Positions 27,294-35,403 of a stretch of 64,000 bases of DNA are shown one piece after another. Under the pieces are notes generated by a model. That model had not been told where the DNA came from and ran no database searches. It saw only the letters and a list, made by a program, of their open reading frames with translations. This stretch comes from an uncultured Clostridia bacterium (GTDB taxonomy: Bacteria; Bacillota; Clostridia; UBA1381): NCBI GenBank assembly GCA_934489015.1, contig CAKSSN010000006.1, positions 78,834-142,833 of the forward strand, in the 5' to 3' direction. The position numbers and the translations under genes are program-made. How positions within the stretch are numbered: position 1 is the stretch's first letter; every line of letters starts with the position of its first letter.

Positions 27294-30200
27294 ATGAAAA
27301 AGCTTGTAAGCATAATAATCGCGCTTTCTATGGCGCTTTCTCAGCTGCCGATTGCTTTGGCGGCGGATGACGGAGCAGTGCTCATTTCATCACCATCCGA
27401 GCTTTTAAATGTAGCAAAGGAGATAAACGCGTCCGAAAACGGCGCAGACGGCAAAACCTACCGACTTACAAATGATATTGATTTGTCCGGCGGCGAATGG
27501 ATGGAATGTATCGGAACAAAGGATAATCCGTTCAAGGGCACCTTTGACGGCGGCGGTCATGTGATCAGAAATTATAAAATAAACGTTAAGGACTCTATAT
27601 CAAAGGGTCTTTTCGGGTATGTTTCGGGCAACGCGCACATTTACGACTTGGGTGCCGAGAGCGTGGTGCTGCATATGTCGGAGGAGTATTGGGACTGCGA
27701 AGCGGGAGCGATTATAGGCGCTATGGCTGGCAGCGCGGTTTTGTCCGACTCCTATGCAAAATCGGTAACTATTTCAACCGATTTCAACGGCGGTCAGTTC
27801 CGCTGCGGCGGCGCACTGGTAGGCTCGGCAAACGGCGATAATACGGTTAAAAATTGTTATTCACTCGGAACAACTGTTTTGGGAGATGTAAATTTCGATT
27901 CGGGCATTATAGGCGGAATTTTTTCAAACAGTACAGTTGTTGAGTCCTGTTATTCAGAGTATCAGATCGGTGTTTATTTAAATGCCGAAAAGCCGAGCAA
28001 AATAATTAATTCGTTTTACGAAGCGCAAGAGCCGTGGCCATGGGTTTGTGACTATAACAACCAGAAGGAAAATCTTTGGTACGGCTATGTGGGCGAGCGC
28101 ACGGAGAATATTGCCGGAAAGCTCGGCGCACTCGGAAGCGGCTATATTGCGGACGAATTCGGTATAAACGGAGGCTACCCCCTTCTTTCGTGGCAGAAAA
28201 CGTCGGTTGATATAGACGGAAACGGAACAGCCGAAAATCCGTACAGGATTTACAGTAAGGAGGATTTTTCTCTTGTTTGTACCTTTGCTGATACGGAGGG
28301 AAAATATTTTAGCCTGGAAAACGATATAGATTTCGGCGGCGAACAGCTTTATTCCATGCTCGGAAGCGAAACAAATCCGTTTAAGGGCGACTTTGCCGGA
28401 AACGGTCATGTGATTAAAAATTACAGGCTGAGCTTTAACGGCGATACAATCGGCGGACTTTTCGGGGTTACGGGCGGACGCGCTTATATCCATGAGCTTG
28501 GAGTTCGCGACATAAAGGTTGTGCTTGCAAATCAGTACAGCTGGGGCGCGTGCGCAGGCGGTCTTGTCGGAAAAATGACGGAAAGCTCATCACTTTACGG
28601 CTGCTATGTTAAAAATATTGATTTCACTTCAACATTCGTAAGGGACTCGTCAAGAGGCGAGTACAGATACGGCGGCGGCCTTGTCGGCTGGATAGACGGT
28701 AGCTGCGAGCTTGTAAGCTGCTACAGCAGCGGCTACAGCGAAACGCTTCTTAGCGGCAGCTGGGCTGTTGTAAACAACGACGGCGGACTTTTCGGCATGG
28801 CAGACGCAGGGGCGAGAATAACAGATTGTTATTCCAATACGACTCTCGGCAGAAGCATAATGTGGCTTCCTATTGAAAACTGCTATCAGGCAGTTCAGTC
28901 TACCGAGTGGCCGGACGGCTACAAGTGGTGCGACACTATGAATAATATAGGCGAGCTTGAATATGACTGGTGCTGCGATTTTCTCCCGTCGGAAAGCGGA
29001 CCTTATCTCAAATGGGAAAAGGACGGATATTTAAATCTTGTATCCGGCGGAAGCATGAATGTATACAGCGCGCTGGGAGAAATATACAATGCGGAAAATG
29101 ACGGCAGGCGCTCAAATGTTCTGAAGCTTTCTTCAGGCGGCAGCGTAAGCTTTAATGCAGAGCTTGAAAGCGGAGCTTACTATAAAATATCGTTCACGGG
29201 CAAAGCGGTTTCGGGCGAGAGCGGCTTTACATTTAAAATAGGAAATACCGACCTTGCTACGCAGCTTCGCGAAAAAACGCTAGGTAGAGCATGGCAGACA
29301 AAAACAGTTTATATAAAGGCCCAGGAGGGCGGAGCGCAGACTCTTGAAATCGGCGCGGAAAATGCATATATGCTTGATGACGTATATGTAAAGCGCGTAG
29401 ATTACGCGTCGGAGTCTGAAGCTCTTAAAAATTCGATTAAGCTTAACTATCAAAAGCTTGATGTGCTTGATTGTCAGATGTATGTTGAGGGCAGTGTTTA
29501 CGGCGGCGTTGAGGTTACATATTCGGACGAATACGGATATATCGACCAAAACGGCTGTCCGACGGATAACCGCCCAATAGGCACAGGCACTGCGGACTGC
29601 ACATATACAGCGAGCGTTAAGTTCGGCGATAAGGTGGTTACAAAGGCAATTGACGTTACTGTCAGCGAGCGGGCGATGTACGAAATAAGCGATATGCGCC
29701 TTGCCGACTCGGACGGAGACAGAGTTTACGGAGCGAGCGAGGGCGGAAAGCTTGCAATGGTTAAGGTAAAGGAAAATGCCGCATCGGACGGCGCAAAGGT
29801 TTATGCGGCGCTTTACAGCGGCGAAAAGCTTATAAGCGTTAAGAGCGCGGACGCGTCCGGCGGCGGAAGCTTTGCGTTCGGCATGAACACAAGCGGCGCC
29901 GATAAGGCAAAGGCTTTTGTCTGGGACTGTAGCAACCGCCCTGTTTCACCGATGTGCGAAACGGGCAAAGAGATAACGGCAGACGCGCCTGTTACAATTC
30001 ATACAATAGGTGACTCGATATGCCAGACGTATTCCGATTATGAGCAGCTCAGAGGCTGGGGACAGAAAATAGGGCAGTTTTTTGATGAGGATTATGTAAA
30101 GGTTGATAACAGCCTTTCAAGAAGCGGTATGTCGGCGGTAGAATTTCTGACAAAGGGTAGATTTGAAACACTTCTTCCGAAAATCAAAAAGGGAGATTAT

Positions 30201-31169
30201 GTTTTAATTCAGCTCAGCACAAATGACCGCCACTACAGCACGCTTGAGCAATTCAGACTGTTCCTTCTGCAGTTTATAACGGCAGCGAAGCAAAAGGGAG
30301 CATATCCGGTGCTTATAACTCCGCCGGACGTTATGACAGCGGCAACTGATAATGTATCCGCAGACGGCGGCTATGTTGTAAATTCCGAGCTTATGGGCTA
30401 TCCCGATGTAATGCGGGATTTGGCGAGCGATGAAAATATTCCGCTTATAGATGTAAACCAAGAGTGCCTCGACCTTATGAAGCAAAAGGGCTTTTCGGGT
30501 CTTGCGGCAATGGGGTATTACATTAATTCAAGCAGCGATAAGCTCCACTTTACCGATAAGGGTGCCGAGTGGATTTCATCAATAATCGCAAGAGAGCTCA
30601 AAGCGCTTTATTTGCCGATAAGCGAGCACGTAACGGACAATGCCGCAGGCATGACAAATGTTTTGTCGGGCAACGCTTCGTTTACAATAAAAAACTCGGT
30701 CGGTGAAATTGACGGCAGCAACGCCGTTGATAAAAATTTTATTTCAACCGCTGCTTTCGGTGATTATGACGGAAAAGAAATTTTTGACGTAAACGGAAAC
30801 AGCGGCAGCGATTACATGATGCTTTTAACCGTAAATGCGGGAGAAACCGTTCCAATGGAGCGCGTTAAGCTCTACAGCGAACACGGAATTAAGTTTATTG
30901 ATGACGCATATTACTCAAACGGCGACGCAATGTATCTGCAGGAGCATTTGGCTCCGTACTTTGAGGGTGTTGACATTTTTACAAGCAGCACCGGAGCGGA
31001 CGGCTCATGGGAAAAGTCGGCGGAGTTTGCAAGCCTTAAGTATATGCGCCAAAGCGAAAAGTGCATAGAGTCGATATGGGACGACTCAAACGGCGTCAGA
31101 CATTTTTATGATCTGCCGCTAAAAAAAAAACCAATGCAAAATATCTTAGAATTGCAGTACGTGCTGTAG
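27294..31169 (+). CDS. GLUG/SGNH esterase fused to discoidin-like domain; 5' part of a frameshifted giant gene
   Basis: 1291 residues before the stop. Signal peptide, two GLUG modules (~25-590), a CBM-like domain (~590-710), the ~95-residue beta module (...KAFVWDCSNRPVSPM) and an SGNH esterase with Ser908 (GDSICQTYSD), Asp1082 and His1085 (DKLHFTD). It continues into the same discoidin-like domain found at the N-terminus of the two GH74-like proteins. After LPLKKK the frame is lost at an A10 tract (31121-31130) and ends in a 15-residue out-of-frame tail. One extra A restores alignment with both paralogues and joins it to the propeller gene downstream, giving one protein of about 2176 residues. 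As sequenced, the esterase half can still be made. Confidence 0.8.
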   Translation: MKKLVSIIIALSMALSQLPIALAADDGAVLISSPSELLNVAKEINASENGADGKTYRLTNDIDLSGGEWMECIGTKDNPFKGTFDGGGHVIRNYKINVKDSISKGLFGYVSGNAHIYDLGAESVVLHMSEEYWDCEAGAIIGAMAGSAVLSDSYAKSVTISTDFNGGQFRCGGALVGSANGDNTVKNCYSLGTTVLGDVNFDSGIIGGIFSNSTVVESCYSEYQIGVYLNAEKPSKIINSFYEAQEPWPWVCDYNNQKENLWYGYVGERTENIAGKLGALGSGYIADEFGINGGYPLLSWQKTSVDIDGNGTAENPYRIYSKEDFSLVCTFADTEGKYFSLENDIDFGGEQLYSMLGSETNPFKGDFAGNGHVIKNYRLSFNGDTIGGLFGVTGGRAYIHELGVRDIKVVLANQYSWGACAGGLVGKMTESSSLYGCYVKNIDFTSTFVRDSSRGEYRYGGGLVGWIDGSCELVSCYSSGYSETLLSGSWAVVNNDGGLFGMADAGARITDCYSNTTLGRSIMWLPIENCYQAVQSTEWPDGYKWCDTMNNIGELEYDWCCDFLPSESGPYLKWEKDGYLNLVSGGSMNVYSALGEIYNAENDGRRSNVLKLSSGGSVSFNAELESGAYYKISFTGKAVSGESGFTFKIGNTDLATQLREKTLGRAWQTKTVYIKAQEGGAQTLEIGAENAYMLDDVYVKRVDYASESEALKNSIKLNYQKLDVLDCQMYVEGSVYGGVEVTYSDEYGYIDQNGCPTDNRPIGTGTADCTYTASVKFGDKVVTKAIDVTVSERAMYEISDMRLADSDGDRVYGASEGGKLAMVKVKENAASDGAKVYAALYSGEKLISVKSADASGGGSFAFGMNTSGADKAKAFVWDCSNRPVSPMCETGKEITADAPVTIHTIGDSICQTYSDYEQLRGWGQKIGQFFDEDYVKVDNSLSRSGMSAVEFLTKGRFETLLPKIKKGDYVLIQLSTNDRHYSTLEQFRLFLLQFITAAKQKGAYPVLITPPDVMTAATDNVSADGGYVVNSELMGYPDVMRDLASDENIPLIDVNQECLDLMKQKGFSGLAAMGYYINSSSDKLHFTDKGAEWISSIIARELKALYLPISEHVTDNAAGMTNVLSGNASFTIKNSVGEIDGSNAVDKNFISTAAFGDYDGKEIFDVNGNSGSDYMMLLTVNAGETVPMERVKLYSEHGIKFIDDAYYSNGDAMYLQEHLAPYFEGVDIFTSSTGADGSWEKSAEFASLKYMRQSEKCIESIWDDSNGVRHFYDLPLKKKPMQNILELQYVL
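31121..31130 (+). other. A10 homopolymer at the frameshift point
   Basis: Ten consecutive A between CCGCT and CCAATG. With eleven A the frame reads LPL-KKKTNA-KYLRIAV, the same spacing as LPLDNKVTAKYLRIAV in the intact paralogue, so exactly one base is missing. Runs this long are slippage-prone for polymerases and error-prone in sequencing. Confidence 0.85.
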
Positions 31170-31396
31170 AGCCTTGGCTCGGCGGCATTGTAATTCCGGA
31201 GATACAAATTCTTGCCGATACCGGAGAAAACTCCGTTTTCGGTGCTGCCGAAGAAGAACAGGCTTTTGCCGACAGTCAATATCCCTCTCTTTCCTTACTG
31301 TCGGCAGAAACCGCCGGCGGTAGTACCGTAAAAAGCGGAAGAGTACCCGTTATAACCTTTACATTCAGTGAAGCTGTAAAAAGCGCCGATAAATCA

Positions 31397-33823
31397 ATGG
31401 CGGCGGTAAACGGTGAAAAAAACAGCGGACTTGTTCAGCACGTGTTTGTTGACGCGCTCGACAGAAAAAAGGTTCACGCGGTTTTATTTGCCGATAAGCT
31501 TAGCAGCGAAACGGAATATACCGTATCGCTTGACGGAATAAAATCGGAAAGCGGAGCTCAGGCGAGCGGAGAAATTTCAGCCACCTTTGAAACCGCACCG
31601 AACTATTCATATGAGCATATGGAATTTTCATGGGCTGAAAACAGACCCGAAAATCCGCAGCTTGACGTTTATAATAAATTGGGAAGCGAATGGACTGTAA
31701 TGCCGTGCGTAACCGCTGCGCAGCGTGAGATGGGAATGAGTGGCGGCGAGGGCGGACAGTGGATGCAGTCTATAGAGTGTGACAGAGAGGACGGCAGTCT
31801 GCTTTTTGCCGGAGTTGACATCGGCGGTCTTATGAGATCAACCGACGGCGGAAAATCGTGGCAGAGAAGCTATCGCGGCTGGCTGGCAAACGGTTGTGTT
31901 GATACGGCGATTGACCCGAACAATAAAAACAGAGTGCTCGGAATAGGCTCAAACTCCAATAACTCCTGGACAGGTATTTATCTTTCGGAGGATATGGGAG
32001 AAAGCTGGCGCCATGTACATTCTTACATATTTAACGGTCAGCGCGACACAAGGCAGCAGCTTGCGTGGGATAAGTCAAGCTATGACAGCGAAATAGGCGG
32101 AAGCCGAACGGCATACTGGTCTAATCTTTATAAGCTGACTGCCGCAAACGAGGGCTTTGAGGATGAGGAGCCCGTTCACCTTACGGACAGAAAGGGCGGA
32201 CTTTTCAGAAGCGATGATGGCGGCAGAACATGGACATGCGCAAACAGCGAAATGTCAGACAGCGTTGTTGCGGTAAATCCTAAAAGCGGCAGAGTTTATA
32301 TAGGCAACGAACGCGGATTTTTCATAAGCGACGATAAGGGAAAATCATTTAAGCAGATTATATCCGGCGTGCCGATATACGGGCTTTGCGTGCTTGATAA
32401 CTATCCCGATAACGTTTATATAAACGACTATAAGGGCGTTATGATTTCAATGAACGGCGGAGAGAGCTTTAAAAGGCGGCTCAATGCAGGCTTCCCGGTT
32501 GACAACGATTTAAGCGATGTAAGAAACATTGCGCGCGACCTTGAGGTAAGTCCCGCAAATCCCGACTATATGCTCGTTGACGACCGCGACTATAAAAACT
32601 ATCGAAACAGAAGATATTATACGCATAACGGCGGCTTAACATGGAAAGAGTGCACCTATGACAAGTCAAAGGACTTTTTCTTCTGTCATAACCGTCAGCA
32701 CCCGTTTGCATGGCATCCGGCAGATCAGAATAAGGCGTGGTCCTTCGGCGGCGACTGGATAGCGTCAAGCAGTGACGGCGGCGCAAGCTTCATCTGGGAC
32801 GCAAACGGCTATTGCGGAACTCCGCCGGGCGGCAGAGTAAATTTTGACCCGTATGAGCCGAACAGAATTTTTGCCGGAGCGCAGGATTTGCTCGGAATAA
32901 TCAGCTATGACAGCGGATATACGTGGAAGGCTATTGAGCCTGAGGGCGGCTTTGGCTGCGCCTACGGCACGGTGGCGGTTGACGATAATACGCTCGTTTG
33001 TGCAAACGCGGACGGCTGGTATTCGCAAAGATATATCTGGGTAAGCTACGACGGCGGCAATACATGGAGCAGCACGGGGCTTCCGCTGAAGCTTGGCTAT
33101 GCGCGCCGCGCAACATCGTTTTGGCGATCTCCCACAGATGAAAACACCGTTTTCGCCGGTGAATACGTAAGCCGCGACCGATGCAGAACATGGACCGAGC
33201 TTTCGGGCTGTCAGCTTGTTATGGCGGTTAATTACTATCATAACAGAGAGCTTTGGGGCATTAATAACGAGGTTATAGTATGCTCCTATGATAACGGCTA
33301 TACATGGTATCCGTTCTCAAAAACGTATGGCGACGATGAGGCAATTGCCGGAACAAGCAATTATCCGTCCGGCTACGGTATGCATATTTGGGATATGGAG
33401 TATGACGGAATTAACGATATACTTTATTATCTTCCCGGAAATATTTACACAGGCGTTACAATAGTTAGAATTGACGGCGAAAACAGTCATGTAAATATCG
33501 GTGAAAACGTAAATGCTCAGTGCTTTGCAAATGATAAATGGTATCAGCTTCTTGCTATTGACCCAAGATGCCCCGATATATTGTATATGGGCGGCTACGG
33601 CAGCAGCATGAGCAAGGAAACGGCGGCTGTTCAGCGTTCGTGCGACAGGGGAGAAACATGGCAGATTATTTCGTCTATGGGCGATATAAATTCTGTTGTA
33701 AACGGCGGAGAAAGCGCCGGATCAAATGCTCAGACCCTTGTTGTCAATCCTACAAACGGAGAGCTTCTTTTGTGGGATGGTGCGGAAGGCTTCTGGACAT
33801 TCCCGCCCCCGTATACCGAATAA
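31397..33823 (+). CDS. GH74-like Asp-box propeller; 3' part of the frameshifted giant gene
   Basis: Homology to the two upstream propeller proteins begins at about base 31131, in this frame, and the first in-frame ATG at 31397 has no convincing ribosome site. This segment is therefore best seen as the continuation of the gene starting at 27294. It contains the end of the discoidin-like domain, a Big_5-like Ig domain and the full propeller, with Asp boxes (STDGGKSW, SDDGGRTW, SCDRGETW) and the candidate acids in FAGVDIGGLMRS and AGAQDLLG. Unlike copies A and B it has no SLH block: the Ig domain (TFETAPNYSYEHM) passes straight into FSWAENRPENPQLDVYNK. Without slippage or an error correction the propeller would not be secreted. 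Confidence 0.75.
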   Translation: MAAVNGEKNSGLVQHVFVDALDRKKVHAVLFADKLSSETEYTVSLDGIKSESGAQASGEISATFETAPNYSYEHMEFSWAENRPENPQLDVYNKLGSEWTVMPCVTAAQREMGMSGGEGGQWMQSIECDREDGSLLFAGVDIGGLMRSTDGGKSWQRSYRGWLANGCVDTAIDPNNKNRVLGIGSNSNNSWTGIYLSEDMGESWRHVHSYIFNGQRDTRQQLAWDKSSYDSEIGGSRTAYWSNLYKLTAANEGFEDEEPVHLTDRKGGLFRSDDGGRTWTCANSEMSDSVVAVNPKSGRVYIGNERGFFISDDKGKSFKQIISGVPIYGLCVLDNYPDNVYINDYKGVMISMNGGESFKRRLNAGFPVDNDLSDVRNIARDLEVSPANPDYMLVDDRDYKNYRNRRYYTHNGGLTWKECTYDKSKDFFFCHNRQHPFAWHPADQNKAWSFGGDWIASSSDGGASFIWDANGYCGTPPGGRVNFDPYEPNRIFAGAQDLLGIISYDSGYTWKAIEPEGGFGCAYGTVAVDDNTLVCANADGWYSQRYIWVSYDGGNTWSSTGLPLKLGYARRATSFWRSPTDENTVFAGEYVSRDRCRTWTELSGCQLVMAVNYYHNRELWGINNEVIVCSYDNGYTWYPFSKTYGDDEAIAGTSNYPSGYGMHIWDMEYDGINDILYYLPGNIYTGVTIVRIDGENSHVNIGENVNAQCFANDKWYQLLAIDPRCPDILYMGGYGSSMSKETAAVQRSCDRGETWQIISSMGDINSVVNGGESAGSNAQTLVVNPTNGELLLWDGAEGFWTFPPPYTE

Positions 33824-33848
33824 GAATTTCTTCTTAAAGATATATTGT

Positions 33849-33864
33849 AGCTGCGAAAGCGGCT
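33849..33864 (+). other. Intergenic hairpin with GAAA tetraloop
   Basis: AGCTGC-GAAA-GCGGCT pairs fully (one G-U) and is capped by a GNRA-type loop. It lies before the AAAGGAATGG ribosome region of the phosphoesterase gene. Confidence 0.5.
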
Positions 33865-33904
33865 GCTTATATATAATAAAAAAAGAAAGGAATGGTGAAA
33901 AACC

Positions 33905-35389
33905 ATGAAAACAACGAAAACCCAAAAGGCGTCTGTACTGTTTATGTCACTTGTTATGACGCTTGCTTTGTTTATCGGAGCAGGTTCGGCAAGCGCAGCA
34001 TCAGATGACCCGACTTTGACGGATATTTCGTCATCTGTTACATGGCAGAGCGGCATGTATACCATGTCGAACGACATATTCACAAAGTCAAACTCGGATA
34101 GCAGCATATGTACTGTTGCAAGCTTTCCGAAGCAGTCTGTTTTGCTTAAGGTAAAGGACGGCTACAGCTTTGAATTTGATGAGGTGTCCGAAAGCGGCAG
34201 CTCCTACAAAAAGGACAGAAGATATTATTATGTATTTGATGTTCCTTTTAATAAGTGGATCAGCATGGGTTACTTTAACGTATACCCCGAAAGAAAATAC
34301 CTTATCAGCGTAAAGGATAACTCCGGAAAAGCTCTTACGGCCGATATGGCATCGAGCGTAATTGAGATGTACAGCGTTGATAACGTAAATCATATTCCGG
34401 AATATTATCAGAATTACATAAAGAATAAGGCAAACGTTATTAACAATCTTCAGAGTAAGGATAACGCTTTCAGCTTTATCTATATGACTGATATTCATAT
34501 TCAGCATAACACAAAGCATTTCCCGGGTCTTGTAAGATATCTTTACAAAAACTGCGGTATAAATGATATTATCGGAAACGGTGACTGGGTTACAGCATGG
34601 CTTTCCGATGCTGACGGTGTTCAGGGGCTTTGGGATGACTATGACGAGCTCGATACTTTGTTCGCAGGTCTTCCGCTTATAAAGTCAACAGGTAACCATG
34701 ACTGGGCATACGGCTCATCAAACCAGTACAATGTTTCGGAAGCTGAAATCTATGAGCATTTCTATAAGCCGAACATTGAAGCAGGTCTTGCTGACGGCAG
34801 CATCGTAAAGGCTGACGCAGACGCAACCTATTTCTATAAGGACGATGTTAAAAACAAGATGAGATATATTGACCTTACCGTTATGGACTATCCAAGCACG
34901 GAGGAAAATCTTGCAAACGGCAAAAATAAGGCATGGTATTATTACATTTCTGATGAGCAGGCTGACTGGGTTAAAACAACAGCTCTTAAAATGCCTGATG
35001 ATGAATGGACCTGCGTAGTTTTTGCACACGTTCCGATTCTCAACAGAGAGGAAATGCACCGCCCGAGCGATTTGGTTGTAAACCGAGAGAAGATAAGAGG
35101 AATAATCAAGGACTTTGTCGGAAAAACAGGCGATTTCAAGGATTACAAGGGCTCATTCATAGCATGGCTTTCGGGTCATACACATGAGGACTTTATGGTT
35201 TATACAGCTGATGACTTTACGTCTGTTGTTTCAAACGGTGACTGCCAAATCCGTACAGATGGAACACCGGAGAGAACGGTAAACACAATAAACGAGCAGT
35301 CATTTAACGTATTTACGGTCGACAAAGCAAAAAGACGTGTTTATATCACAAGAATAGGTGCGGGCGACGACAGATGCTTTGTATATTAA
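33905..35389 (+). CDS. Secreted calcineurin-like metallophosphoesterase
   Basis: 494 residues with a signal peptide ending near SASAA (~residue 31), an N-terminal beta region (~35-165) and a metallophosphoesterase domain (~195-470). All family metal motifs are present: TDIHI (D-x-H), GNGDW (GD), STGNHDW (GNH), FAHVP and SGHTHED (GHTH). It would hydrolyse a phosphate mono- or diester outside the cell. Its place in a polysaccharide operon suggests removal of phosphate groups from a glycan or liberation of phosphate, but this is inference. It is co-directional and only 14 bp from the next GLUG gene. Confidence 0.88.
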   Translation: MKTTKTQKASVLFMSLVMTLALFIGAGSASAASDDPTLTDISSSVTWQSGMYTMSNDIFTKSNSDSSICTVASFPKQSVLLKVKDGYSFEFDEVSESGSSYKKDRRYYYVFDVPFNKWISMGYFNVYPERKYLISVKDNSGKALTADMASSVIEMYSVDNVNHIPEYYQNYIKNKANVINNLQSKDNAFSFIYMTDIHIQHNTKHFPGLVRYLYKNCGINDIIGNGDWVTAWLSDADGVQGLWDDYDELDTLFAGLPLIKSTGNHDWAYGSSNQYNVSEAEIYEHFYKPNIEAGLADGSIVKADADATYFYKDDVKNKMRYIDLTVMDYPSTEENLANGKNKAWYYYISDEQADWVKTTALKMPDDEWTCVVFAHVPILNREEMHRPSDLVVNREKIRGIIKDFVGKTGDFKDYKGSFIAWLSGHTHEDFMVYTADDFTSVVSNGDCQIRTDGTPERTVNTINEQSFNVFTVDKAKRRVYITRIGAGDDRCFVY

Positions 35390-35403
35390 GGAGGGCAGTT
35401 TAA

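Noticed and set aside
31397..33823. Independent cytoplasmic propeller gene starting at 31397
   Set aside because: Homology to secreted paralogues extends upstream in this frame to the A10 tract, and no good ribosome site precedes the ATG, so it is the second half of one gene.
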